Below, in pieces: positions 23,401-36,600 of a stretch of DNA of 64,000 bases. The notes beneath the pieces were generated by a model, which had not been told where the DNA came from, ran no database searches, and saw nothing but the letters and a program-made list of their open reading frames with translations. Both the position numbers and the translations under genes were made by a program. Source of the stretch: Eremophila alpestris peregrina (lineage: Eukaryota > Chordata > Aves > Passeriformes > Alaudidae); the NCBI GenBank assembly GCA_009792885.1, contig WMCF01000016.1, positions 13,001,848 to 13,065,847 on the forward strand. The letters run 5' to 3'. The first letter of the stretch is position 1; each line of letters opens with the position of its first letter.

Positions 23401-26400
23401 TAAATCAATGCGGGCTGACTCCAGCCTATGAATAAATTATTAATTTGTGCTCGCAGAAGGATCCTCTTGATATAGCAAATATAGGATTACAAGCTCCTCC
23501 GCTGAGAGAGCAGCCTGCGGAGCAAGAGGGATTGGTCCAGGTATTTTTGTTGTTGTTGCATTTTAAAACCTACCCTCCCTCCTTTTGCTTTTATTCTTCT
23601 CCCTCTGCTTTCTTCTCACCTTCTTCTCCGCTAAATGTGCAGACTTAAAATAGCAACTGAACTTTAATGTAAACAAGTATGGCAAGACCATGATCTGAGC
23701 ATGGGCTGAGTCATCCTTGCATCCTACAACACAGCTCCGGTGTCCGCTCCAGAATTCTAGTTTCTTCCCTCCGTAGTTAGAATTAACACCTCAAAATAAT
23801 CACTGCCTTTGTGCACTGTCCTTAACATTTTCTGTCTTGAAGCTCGAGATGCAGTACCTGTATTTCTTTCCACATTAACATCTCTAAGAGCACTGAACAG
23901 TTCGCTTTAAATATCAAAGCCTCTATTCAATACCTGGCTGACAAAGGCTTTCTCAGAAGAAACAGAAGTTTAAAGATAGAAAGACTAACAGGGGAACTGT
24001 GCAGAACACAGTGGCACAGCACCCTGCAACTTTCACCACCCACCAGCCATCCCCACCAGGAACAGTAAATAGATCACGTTCCTCTCTGTACTAATACCTT
24101 CCTATGAACGCAATAAAGAAAAAATTTCTTAAAAGGAGCATTTATTTTGTGTATTACTGTAGCATTTTGAAAGACCCGTTATCTGTGCTGTTACTGTGGA
24201 TTTCCTAAGCACTGTTTTGAACAGGCTGCCGTGTCACCAGGTGTTCAGCTTACCTACAGGCAGAAATGTAAACATGCACATGGCTGACTAACAGTGTGTA
24301 ATCAATTATGTGCTCCTCTGAACATATTACATTAACAACAGTATCTTTCTAAAGCCAGGATTGAAACAGAAATGGTTGATTGTCTCAATGCTTCTGCTGT
24401 TTACTTCTTTTTACATGCTAAACACTGTCAGGCAGCAAATTCATAAGCTCATTTTGTGAGATTCAAACAGCTCTTATGTTAACAAAGATCCTTATCTGCT
24501 CCAAGCCAACGCGGTGCTCTGATGACAAGTGACACTTACCTTCATTTTTGAAAGCATTACTGGAAGACCTAGAAACTTTTTTAAAGCACAATATGTGTGA
24601 GAGGCCAGCAAAATTTAACCCATCACTAATTATTGGCAAGAAAAGATGATAAAGTCATTCGTCAAACCTTGACTTTGTTTACATTTATCAAACATTCAAT
24701 ACCATATCAGACCTACAGTTTATGCATCTGGTGTGTGCAAAACTGGACACTCACATTTGTTTAATACAAAAATGGTGTTTATACTATTGCTAGTCCAAGA
24801 AACCAAATTCACTTGGAAAAGAAATTTTTGCTTGAAACAACAAGCTTCTTTTGTGTTAACAAACATTTGTGTACACAATACCACAGAGTGCTTCCAGCAC
24901 CTTTCATTATTGCACACTGGGTAATGTCTGTGCAGGAAATCAGCTCCTCCCGACCTTTCAGTGAATGGAGAGCAAACCTGAACCATAACACTCCCAAAGC
25001 ACTCCAGTGACACCACAATCTGCCTGCAGCTGTGTCCTGGCCTGACCACTACTGACTATGCAGATCACTGCAGTCGTGACACCGGATTCGAAATTCAGGT
25101 TAGCTTTTCTCCCATGTTGTTCCCATCAGGATGCAGAAACTTTCCCTAAGTGGGTTTGCATAACAAAGGACCACGGAAAACACAGGAAAAAGAAGTGGTA
25201 AGTTCTGCTGAAGAGCTTCAGTCCTTTTAACTGGGGATAGAGCAATGTGATCCGTTATTTGCTACAGCCTTATGTGATGTCCTGGAGCAAAGGCAGAAGA
25301 AAGCCAAGCTTCAAAGCATAGTAATGAATTTATCTTTTGGAAGTAATGTGGCATTTCTATCATGTCCTTATGCTGTTATAGACAACTGCTGAATCTGGAA
25401 TAATTTCTGGTCCCACTAGAAAAGTGTATGCACAGATAACTGACCAGGGAAGGAAGGCATTTATGCACACAGCAAATAAACATTCTGGAACCAAAGTGCA
25501 GAAAGTGCAGGTAAGTTCCTCACACACCACTGAAGTAGAGCTGCCCATACAAGTGCATCAAGTTGCATCTCCCTGCTCCCATTTTTAAGGGATAAAAACT
25601 GGCAACAAATTTTCTGCCGTGTCCTTGATGATCAAGCATAATGGTGCATTTCAGTATCTCACAGAAAATGAAAGAGGCTGTTTTCCCCAGGAAAGCAGAA
25701 ATAAAACTTGCATATGTGAATCAAACATTGTAACAGAAAGTCACAGACAGGGGCAGAGAAACTTACTGAATCCCCAAAGGTTTTTCAGAGGATCACATTC
25801 AAGAAAATAACCAAGGGATTGGAGGAAAAACAGAAAACAATCAAACCAACCCACAAATAAACAAACAAAAATCCAGGTCAGAGGGCAATATGAGATATGA
25901 CACAAAGGCTGCAGCAGAGACTACAGACTAAGGCAAAGCCCCATACATGAACACACATAACAACTACCTGATAAATTAATCCCATAGTTCTTTTCCTCTA
26001 CCTCCAGGTATATTTACACTTATGAAAGGGTGCAGAAACAGGCTCACAATTGCATCATCAGCACGTACTTTGAGGTCTCTGATTAGACACATATCAAACC
26101 CTAATAAAAGTCAATTGACAGGCATGCAGAGAAGAGAACATACAGTGCAGGGGAGAAGGGTGGGAGGAAATTGTATAATTAACACAAATGTTTATTGTAT
26201 TTCTTTTTTCAGATGCTTATCTACAATGAGTTCTAAACAGAAGTAATAAACGCAGAAGGCTGAACTACTAAAAGCCTTGCTGAAGATGTAAGCCACCCCC
26301 ACTGGAAATTAATATTTAAACAAGAACACAAGAAAGGAAATACGTCAGTTTATCTCTATTCCACATGTATTAGAAGATTCAGATACTGCAAAAATAGAAA

Positions 26401-29400
26401 AGCTGTAACTGCATGATGCTAATACTTGCTTTGTACTACATTCCCCTGAACTTCTAAACACTAAGATTACAATCCTAAGATGTGTTCTCCACAGTGATTT
26501 TTTATTATTATTTAACAGACTAAATTGTCCGTTTTCACTCTTGTTTGAAATACTTCATTTAAAAAAACCTCTCCCTTAAATAAAGGCAGTGGGAGAATCA
26601 AAAGGGAAAAAGTAAAAGGATATAGAGCCAGCTCATACAATAAATAATTTAATATAATGTCCCATAATGAAAATTCTTCCAGCCTTTAACAATTCTATGA
26701 AACTTTCCCTTACTTCTGTGCAAACATGTTTCACACACACTTACTTGTGGAAAATAGAAACAGGAGAAGTAGAGGGATAATAAAAGTTATCTCAGCTTTG
26801 CAAAGCTTGAGACTGCCAGATAAAAGGCAAAATGTGAAGGTTCTGAATTTATTATTTGGAGACAACCCAGTGGTGGAAGCACTCAGCAGTTAGTGTTTGC
26901 CTGCTGTGAGAACACAGGCTCACTTGCTTCAAGTGATCTGTACATCTGAGGAAGAGCAGGAGACTGCACATGAGGCCTCTTCTGGAGAGGCTGAACATGT
27001 ATTCCTAGAATTTTATGGAGGTCCCATAAATCCAAGTGTTCCTCTGGTGTGGGAATGCCAAGTTATTGACTGATTCCAACCCACTTACAGCAAAGATTGA
27101 GGTCAAGTAGCATCACTCACTGGCTTAAATGAACACAGCTTCACAAAATGGGCATGAGCTAGTGTTTCAGGGAAATAAAAATCCTGCAGACATTCTGAAC
27201 CACATCACTATTTTTTATATGCAACTTTACCATATTATCCTCTTGTTTGTGTATGTTGTTATATAGGTCAAATCAAGCACCAGTATTTCATCCATGAGAG
27301 CACCAAGAGCAGACACAACCAATGTTTACATACAATCAACCATTTACATGACTAGAAATACAAATCTCCAAAGATTTTTAAAAATACTAATATGCAATCC
27401 TAATTAGCATGTTGGGAGTGCAGCATTTTAGGTGACTGTCACGTTATCTTTAGCACACTTCAACACCCAATAAACCTCACAGTTTGCCATAACCCCCCAA
27501 GGAACGTGTGGTTAATTTTGCTTCCACAAAGCCCAAGATCAGCTGGCTTGTGCATCTCCACAAGGAGTTAAAATGCAAAAGAGCAAAGCATTATCACATC
27601 CCAGCCTATGAGAGCTCACACTGCATGGCAAGCTAGAATGCTTTAAGCTAATTATGTTTATAGCTACCCAAATCCAATTTCAGCAGTCCACTGTAGCTCT
27701 AGTCTGTTACTGCCATTTTACATAAGCTTCATTTATTTTGAATTTTCAACTATTAAGACAAAGTCTGCCTTTGGTTTCTTTCAAGTGTTTCACGCTGGGA
27801 AATGAACTCTTCTCTAAGCAAATAAACTATCTTTTTACTCCCAAAGCTGGTGCTAGGTTGTAAATGTTAATGCTTGCAATGAATTCAAAATACCTGCAAA
27901 CTGAAGATAGGACTTAAAAATGAGGAACTGTAATTAAGAGCTCTGATATAATGGAGAGAACGCTATGGAAACAAAGCTATCTAACATTCCTTCTCTGACA
28001 ATTAAAAAAAAAGAAAAAAAAGAAGAGTAGAGGTCACAGATTATTTGAGTGTGAATCTATTACTGTTTATACTCTAGAATGAACCCCTGGTCATGGCTGT
28101 AATGGGCTGTGAATGTTCCCCCCAAACCTTACAAATTCCTCTGACCCACTTGAAGGGACCCTTGTTGCAGCTCTGTGTACAAACTTCAAGGGTTAGGAAA
28201 CTGCCTTTACTTCAGAGCTTGGCAGGGCTGGTGACACAAACACTGGGTGCCAAAAATGATTTATTCTGGGTGGGAGGGAGGAGCCACAGTCCTGAGCAGC
28301 CACAGTCAAAGGGGCCCCTTTAGCAGCAGAAGATGAAGGGACACCTATGGACCCACTGCCATCAGGGAGGTCAAGGTCCCAACCACTCAGCTGAAAGGAA
28401 CCTGCAAACTCCAGATTGGCATGCAATTATTGTCAAAATAACATTCTTATTGCCAAGAGGAAAATACAACATGGCTTTTAATCCAAGGAACAGTGCCATG
28501 TCAATAACTACAGAGAGGCACAATTCTGTCACTCTCCAATAAATTCCTATGTCACAAGCATGAATTTTGGGGTGGGAATGTGACTTTCATGAAATCTTGA
28601 CTATAACTGCCAGTTTCTTGACCTGATATTCACCACAGTTCTGCTTCTTGATGTAACAGAAAATGTTTTTGTATAATTCCATGGCAGCAGTTGCTAACCT
28701 GTGATCCACCTCTGCTCTGTCACTTTGTTGAGCCTTTTTCATTTACTGGGAACATGACTGATCCTTAAAAACCAGTCTCAAAAGGAAAATTAGAAATAGC
28801 ATGTATTAAAATGCAATGCACTGTGGTAATGAATCCCATTAAATTGTTGCATAAGGAAAAATAATATATATCAACACAATATATGTCCTGTGAAGTTATT
28901 AGATTTACATATCTGACATCAATTGCAGCTAAAAGCCACCAGGCACTACCAAAAGGCAAACAGATTTCAATAAGGTCTAAAACAATACTAGGAAGCACTA
29001 AGCAAATTTCTTAACTTTTCAGAGTTTGAAATTGATTTAACTTCAAGAAGAATGTAAACAAGTCAGAATTTGTCTTAAGGTCACAAAAGCCACCTGATAA
29101 AAGCTATTTAAGAGTTGCTGGTTTATGCAAATCAAGTGCCACTTCTTAAGGGGTTACTGTCACCTTGGGTAAGAATCAAATTTAAAATTGCATTTTTTTT
29201 TTCCCACCAGTGCAAGTGCCTTCTTGTTCTGGTGAGCATTAATTGAAACCTGGCCGCTGTAGACAGATGAAACCATCTATTAGTAGGGTACCTCTATAAT
29301 TTTCTAAAGTGGAAAAGTGAACTTGGGCATAATGAATGATTCCAGCATCACACAAAATACCTCATCACAGGAAAAAACACCAAAACAAAAAGATAGTTTC

Positions 29401-32400
29401 TTATTCTGAGGTTTCAAATTCTGGCTTGTGCATAATGCTCAAGTTCTACTTTAATAATATAACTTGACATTACATCTCATGGAAAGTTCACACCTGCAGA
29501 AGAATAGCAGATTTATAGGTCTGTGGGTTTTAAAAATATATTAAAGCATGACCATGCTTAAAAGATGCAAAGTAAAAGCAAAATTGATACCCATAAATAT
29601 ACTAATAAGTGTTAGGTAAAATATTTGCCAGAGCATGCATTTCTATTTTACAGGCTATTAATCCATCATAGTGTCACTAACATTGCAAGAGACACACTCA
29701 GACTGCTGTGCTTATTACTTTTTAATGCATCACTCCATTTTAAACATTAATACTAACAAGTTCAGGCTATAATATAGTCATCCTTCCTATCCATAAAAAG
29801 AAAAAAGGAAAAAATCACCACCCAAGCACCAGTTTGTACTACAATCTTACTTATAAACACACAGTACTGGACAGATTTTAGAAAAATACAGAAAAAAGAA
29901 GAAAAAGTTCTGAGTCAAACTTATTATCACATTTTCCCATGAGGTTGGGAGGGCTGGAGTTTGGGGGGTTTGGTTTGGTTCAGGGTTTTCTTATGCACTG
30001 AAAACACTTTTGCTTAATCTTCAGTTGGGACCAATAAAGTAGATTTAGATAATGGATTCAATGCAATGTTTGAGCAAAGACCAGTGGCAACCACCCCTTA
30101 ATCCAAAGGGGATATTTTCTTATATGTGCCATTTATCAATTACCTCAAAAATAAGAATAAACAGGTTTTGCAGTTCTCAGCCCTCCACCTCTCAGCCATT
30201 ACCAGAAATAACTGTATCCACCCACCACTGGGTTCATGAACTCCTTAACTTCCCTCAAACTGGTATTTTTTTTAATTAGCTGAGGGCTGCTGAGATATAA
30301 AAAAAAAACCAATAGACTATCTTATCAATGTTTACAAAAAAGACAGACAAGAAGGACATAGGAAAGACATCAGACCTCAGGGGCATCTCCTGAGAATTAC
30401 ACAACCTGATACATAATTTGATACTTGTAAACTCAGGCTTCCTATTTTTCCTCAAATACATTTATTCCCCCACCAAACCACAGACAGGTACCACCCATTT
30501 TCTCACAAAAGCATGTCAAATTCCCTAAACAGTTTTCCAGCTGCTTGGATCCCTAAATTCCATGCTTCCATCCTCCTCTATTAATATAATGAAGGCTGTT
30601 TCATCCTAGACACCCTTCTGATTCCTACAGGCTTCTGGAAGAGACACAGCCATTTAAACACAGCCTATGCTCAGTTCTCTCCCAATTACCATAAACCTGA
30701 ACTGCAAAGGCTGCTCAGTCTCCAGAGCAGGAGGTGCCAGAACTCCAAGAGGAGCTTTCTGAAGTGATGCTCCTGTGATGACACTTGCCTTGGAACCAAG
30801 GGGTGCAGCACAATCCCCTGAGGGCAGCACTGCCATCCATCACCCCTGAGCCCCCTGACTCTCACCAGGGCACTGCTGATCCCCTGGGGTGTTACTTCTC
30901 CCCAGGAAATCTCCACCTGAGGTGTCATCTACTCACACTGCTTAAAATCCTCCTCCAAGCAGCTGCTCTAGGAAGCTCCTTATTTTGCTTCAAGCTTTAA
31001 AATCTAAAGTCAGACCTTTTTTTAGTTATGAAAGGAAAGCAACACTGTGATGTTTTTGTTGTCAAGGAAAACTGCAACAGCTCAATGGCACTTCTTTCTA
31101 ACAGCTTTGTCCTCATAGTCAGTGTCTGGTGGGTTTGCTGAACCAAACTAATTTCACCCAGGCAAAGCAAGACAGCCACAACACACAGCTGAGAAGCTGC
31201 AGAGCTCTGAAGTGATAAGCACTCCCAAACTGAGTAAATAAAAAGCTGCAGTTTCCCAAGACAACATTTAGCTGCTCTGGATGATCAGTGCATGCCCAGC
31301 GTTTAACCTGCAGATGCACAGAGTCACCTGCAGCCCCTCAGCCAAGCTGAACTCCTTCACAGCACCCTGGGTAACATCTGATCCCACAGCCTGCTGGCAG
31401 GAAAGGCAGAGCTCACAACAGCCAAGGAGCACTTCTTAGAGCAGCAGTTACACATTTCTTGAAGCTGTAAGACCAGGAAGCAGCAGTAGTTGAAGACAAC
31501 ACATGTCATCTTTCTGGGCATCTTTCCTTGGCTGTACTACCCAGGGAGCCGGTGTTCTGCATTTTGAAGAATTGTAGATGGAGTGACTAGGGATTTATTT
31601 TAAAATAATGGAGTACCCTAATTGCCCTTTTTTTACCACAACTGGCACCATATTCACCCCCCAGCATCCTGCCACCCCCATCCTGAGACTGAAATATAGC
31701 AGAGCACAGACTATTCAAGCATACAAATTGCCAACGGGGAAAAGTAATAATCTCAAGGCTTGCATCATTTCACAGTCGAGTTGTTTGAAGACAGACTAGC
31801 CATTACATAGAGCAGCTGTGTTATCTGGCTTTTCCTCTCATTCATTTATAGACTTGAGCTGGTTTTCAAAGTATGTTGAAACTATTTCCCTCATTAAGGG
31901 TTTTTGTTCAGCATGCAGGGAACTCAGCTACAGCAGAAACACACAAAGGCTTCCGTTCTGTATATATCAATATTTTAGGGACGTTGCTGGATTGGAAACC
32001 TGTCAGGGCCCTCCAGATATGTTACAGTATTGGCTGGAATGCACCAGGACACAACAGAAAGATCTGTCTTCACAAACTTGGGCAACCTTTTTTTCACAGA
32101 GCTGACTGACACCACTGCATCTTGGTGTTATCAGTCAAGCTGAGGATCAAAGACTCCTCTATTTGCAAAACAAAATAACCCAACAGAAATAGAATATAAG
32201 ATTTTCCCATATTCAGGTATTATTGCCCAGAAACAAAGGGCATTTCACATTATTCCAAGTAGAAAAGATTCATAAAAAATCCACTGCAATCTGGGCATGA
32301 GAGTTGCCAGCTCTTTTTTTCATTTGACTGGGGTTTTTCTGCATGCCAGAACTCAAAAGTTAGGCAGGAATCTGCAGTTAAATATAAGATGAGATTTAAA

Positions 32401-33541
32401 ACCATACTGTCAGAAAAAAACAATGTCAGGCTAACAGAGATATCTTTCAGTCCTTTAATATTTCATTCTTAATGATCCTTTACCAACAGAAGATCTGTTC
32501 CTATTTTTCACACTGGAATGCTCTTCTATTATTATATTCAAATATTTGTTGTTATCTCTGTACCAGTACTAACATACACACAGACAGGGAGAGAAATACT
32601 TAAAATAAACCCTATAAATTTAGGATTTACAAAGAGGTTTCCTATGTTTTAAACATTTTTCCAATACTACCACAAGCAATGGTACCTCTAGACCTCAATT
32701 TCTCCTCTTCTCCACCACATCCTCTTAACCCTTCCATCTCTTCCCCTTTATTTAGGGGTGCACGTTTCTTTCCTTTTAAATTCCATCCTTGCTCCCCTTA
32801 TATGATGTAGATGCTTAATAAATAGCAAAAAATACAGTTATCACACCAAACAGCCTTTCACCTTTCAGCAGAAGGTAGTAAGATGTTTGTAAAGTCAGGA
32901 TTGTTCTCTCCAACTCAAGTTAGACTAAGTCATAACAAAATGTTCTAAATTGCAGATTTAGAAGCCTCCTTCCTGATGGACACTGCTAAATTGTTTTAAA
33001 AAACAGCATTCTATGCAGGAGAAGAATATTCTGCAAAACCCACTACTACTGCATAGAAGTCTCATCCAGAGGTATTTACATAATGAACTGCAATTACTCA
33101 CATTATATTTATCCAGAGAAGAATGAGCCCATTGTGTGCAGTGGGACGTGTCAGCTCTGCACCAACACACACACAGAGGAAGTTACCTGGTGAAATAACA
33201 CATCAATCATGGGGTAACACTAAGTCTGCACCCCTGCAAGGCCATTTCCAGTTCATTACAGGAAAGCAGCTGCAGAATCTGCCATTGTGCCAGGCTATCG
33301 AGGCTCAGCAAGAGGGCAGGAAGAGATGTGCAGTGAGCTTGAGAGGTGTTTGTTGTGGGCAGGGAAACCCTTTGTGCTGGAAGTGCTGTGACAGTGATCA
33401 TCACAAGGTTTACATCTTATGCACACACTAAACCTGCTTTCACTGGAGCAGAGCCCTCAGCTCCTGGCTAATAGGTATTTTGTTATTTATATAACACCTC
33501 AGAGAGCTGCAGTGTACCAACACAGGTACTGGAGTTCTGCA
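23401..33541. other. upstream intergenic DNA, part 1
   Basis: AT-rich unique sequence beyond the CpG island. I see no gene. A possible exon-like segment (23457-23540) and a possible microexon-like segment (29211-29231) are flanked by splice-site-like sequences on the plus strand but have no identified product. A POU-octamer match (ATGCAAAT) occurs at 29125-29132. No repeat family was recognised here. Confidence 0.6.
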
Positions 33542-33632
33542 GTCACAGAATGGGTCAGGCTGGAGGGGAGCACAGTGCTTCAACCTCCCTGCTCAGGCAG
33601 GGTCACCCTGGAGCACAAAGTCCTGAAGATGA
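33542..33632 (-). mobile_element. CR1 LINE 3' end fragment, minus strand
   Basis: The plus strand reads tcacagaatgggtcaggctgga, then ccctgctcaggcagggtcacc and ctggagcac. This is the reverse complement of the CR1 3' terminus, where genomic copies start with cacagaat plus ggctggaaggga. The fragment is about 90 bp, diverged and 5'-truncated. It lies in upstream DNA. Confidence 0.82.
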
Positions 33633-36600
33633 ATCCTGCCAGAAGAAATTCTTTTCTTTGCTGACACCACAAACCTGCATCTATATTTTAAAATTTAATG
33701 AAAACTTGACAGACAAAAAGTCTGCTCCACTTACTAAGTTCAGAGTTCACAGGCTGAGTAAGGCTGGCTGAGCCTTCTGTTGGTAAGCATGCAACATTCA
33801 AAAATGTTCTGCCTGCAGAAACAGCCAGCAAACTGGACCCTGATTTCTGGATTAGAAGGAATTTTATTGATTTTTGCACACATATGAACATTTTCAGTTT
33901 CAGGTATACACATTTTTACTACATCTTGCACTTCCAATGGTACATTCATACATAAAGTATCCCTCACTGGGGGATATTTGCAGATCAGTTATAGTTTCAC
34001 CTGGACCACACTTTTGAGCCTTTCTACTCAAAATTAAATATTGGGAAACTACATAACCCCTTGATTTGACTTGTCAGAATGGGACTGTTCTTAACTGCTC
34101 CAACACAACATTAATCAGCCCCTGTTAGCCAGAAAAGAAAAACCCAGTTATGTTTGGACCTTTTGTAACACATCTTAATTCTACTCTTCAATATCAGCAA
34201 AGTCCACATTCAGGACTATTTGCCTTTATGATGGTGCTTTAAAATGACATGATCTGTGCATGGCAGCTGCGTGAGTGCAGCAGGTCTCCACAACACACAG
34301 ACACTCCTGCTGTGCTAAAGCAAGAGTCTCTCTCCTCACATTTCCTTTAACAACTGTATTCAACTGCTGCCACAGCATTTCACAGGCCACTTCAGAGACA
34401 TGTGGGGTGGAGGAGAGGATAAGAGGCAGATAGACAGGTTAAGCACCTGTTTTAGTCCAAAGCAAAGTGGAGTTTAAGCAGCTGTAACCAGGGACTTTTA
34501 ACCTCAGAAATTTACTCTGTTGGTTCTATGTACATATGCATCATCCAAAATTAAAATAGAAAAGCATTACTGCAGCAACAATTTCAAAAAATTAAAATAC
34601 ATCAGAATCATATGCTCAAATCCCCTGCACACACAAGATAAACAGCTTCAACTCATCAGTCTTCTCTTCCTTTTCTTAGCTGCTTCTTTTTCAGGGATTA
34701 AGAGACTGCTTTAAAATTTAACTTACAGATAAGCACTTGTCTAGCAAAATACAAGTTCATTTTTGTTCTTAATACCTCAGTTTAAAAAAAAAAATCAATT
34801 TTCCTCAAAAAAGACCCAATAAAGTAAATTACAATTTTGCATAAGAAAAATTAAGCTCATGATGCATTTTTTGTCAGTGACATTTTTCATTTTCCTAAGT
34901 ACATAAGGAATAATACAGGCAACTTGAACATCTCTGCTAAATAAACTCACTTTTCTGCATAGGAAGGCCTGTCTCTGTGAGAGACAATTGCATTTGATGA
35001 AGGGGTTTGCACAATGCCAGTCAGAGGTCCTGACTCAATTTTTTACTTTAAGCCACACAAGTATTTCTGAGATAATGCATAAGAAAACTCGGGATAATTT
35101 TCTTACTGTAAATTAGTGAAAAAACTAACACAGAGCAAGAACAATTAAGAACAACCAAAAGGAATTATATTCTACAGGAACAGAATTTTGTCACAGCCAT
35201 GGGAGATGAGAGCCAGGATCCCAAAACAACAACTGGACTGTCCCACAGTGCCTGAGGTGTGGCAAAGATTTCTGTCCCAACATCCACAAGAGAACACAGA
35301 GAGAAAGAGAGTTCTTTTCTTATAGTAAAGAGATATTTGGGATGTTTGCAACTCCAAGTAAAAACACACAGTGAAAAAAAGGTATATAAACATTAAATCC
35401 TCAATTATTTTGATGACAACTATTTGAATCAGATGAGCTAAAGAAATGGGTCCTATGAGAGGAACAACAGAACTCATAATTAAGACTGACCAGAGAAGAA
35501 GTAATCATAAATAGTAATGAAATATTTTTTAAATCCCACTAAACCTAAGAAGTAGACCTTGCTTCAGCTGCTATGTCCATAATTATAAAAGTGAAGGATA
35601 TGATTGTGGCTGAAAAAAGCAGATGCAAAACATATTGAGCTGTCTGTCAAAGGAGGAGATGCTACTGCAGAAATAAATTAATTGTGTTAATAGCTCAGCT
35701 TTTTTGTTGTTGTTGTTGTTTTCCCTAAAGTGGTATTAGTTCAGCTTCAGAGTTCACGACGTTCATGCCTGACACATTCTAGTCTATCCCAATTCTCCCT
35801 CCCCAATTTCCAAACCATGCCCTCAGTGGAGGGTAATGTGAAAAACAGGTTTTCAGTAACTTCAAACTTTCAGTGTTCCCTGCTTTGGCACAGCCTCGTT
35901 CAAAATTACTCAATTACTGTTTATGTACAGGTTGACACTTGATTATTTCAGTTGTTTGCATCCCACTGAACTGCGCAAGGAGGGAAAGCCAAACACAAGG
36001 CTTAAAACAAAAATGATCCACTGCTGAACACATCCAAAAAGTGGGGAGTGCATCCTGTCTCAGTGCTGTGGGCAGGTCTGCCAACAATCAGAAAAGTGAA
36101 GACTTCTTCCAGCAAAAGAGGTTTTTTACCACCCCTTTGACCACCAGGGTCACTTTGTACATGATTCCTCTGCAACAGCAAGAATTTGGGGCAGCAAAAT
36201 GTTCAAGTGCACTGTGTCACACCCAAGCCCAAGAGTTTATACCTTCACAAACACAAAATTTTTGAGACATGAAGACACATTTTATAAAAGTTTAACGAAT
36301 GGCTTATTTGAAGTCTGCAGTTTAACTATGCATGGAACTAGTACACAAGAGCAAGAACAAGGACTAGGTTGTGTTCTTTTGTTTCAAGCAACCAGAATTG
36401 CACTTTGTGAGTTGGACTAAAGTGAAATTACTGCACACCAGAGTAAGAGCCAGAACTAATTCATTATTATGGGTCTAAAACAACACTCTGACAAAGCATA
36501 TGAGGAGTTATTCATTGCATGTAGACAGGATGGCACATAAAAACTTTGCATAAAATGAAACTGCAGGCAGATATGTACTCTCAGCATCAGCAGGTGGCAT

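Noticed and set aside
22906..23403. 165-codon plus-strand open frame across the CpG island
   Set aside because: GC-rich DNA has few stops. The frame runs through the 28-bp tandem repeat, has Arg/Gly/Pro-rich random composition and matches nothing I recognise.
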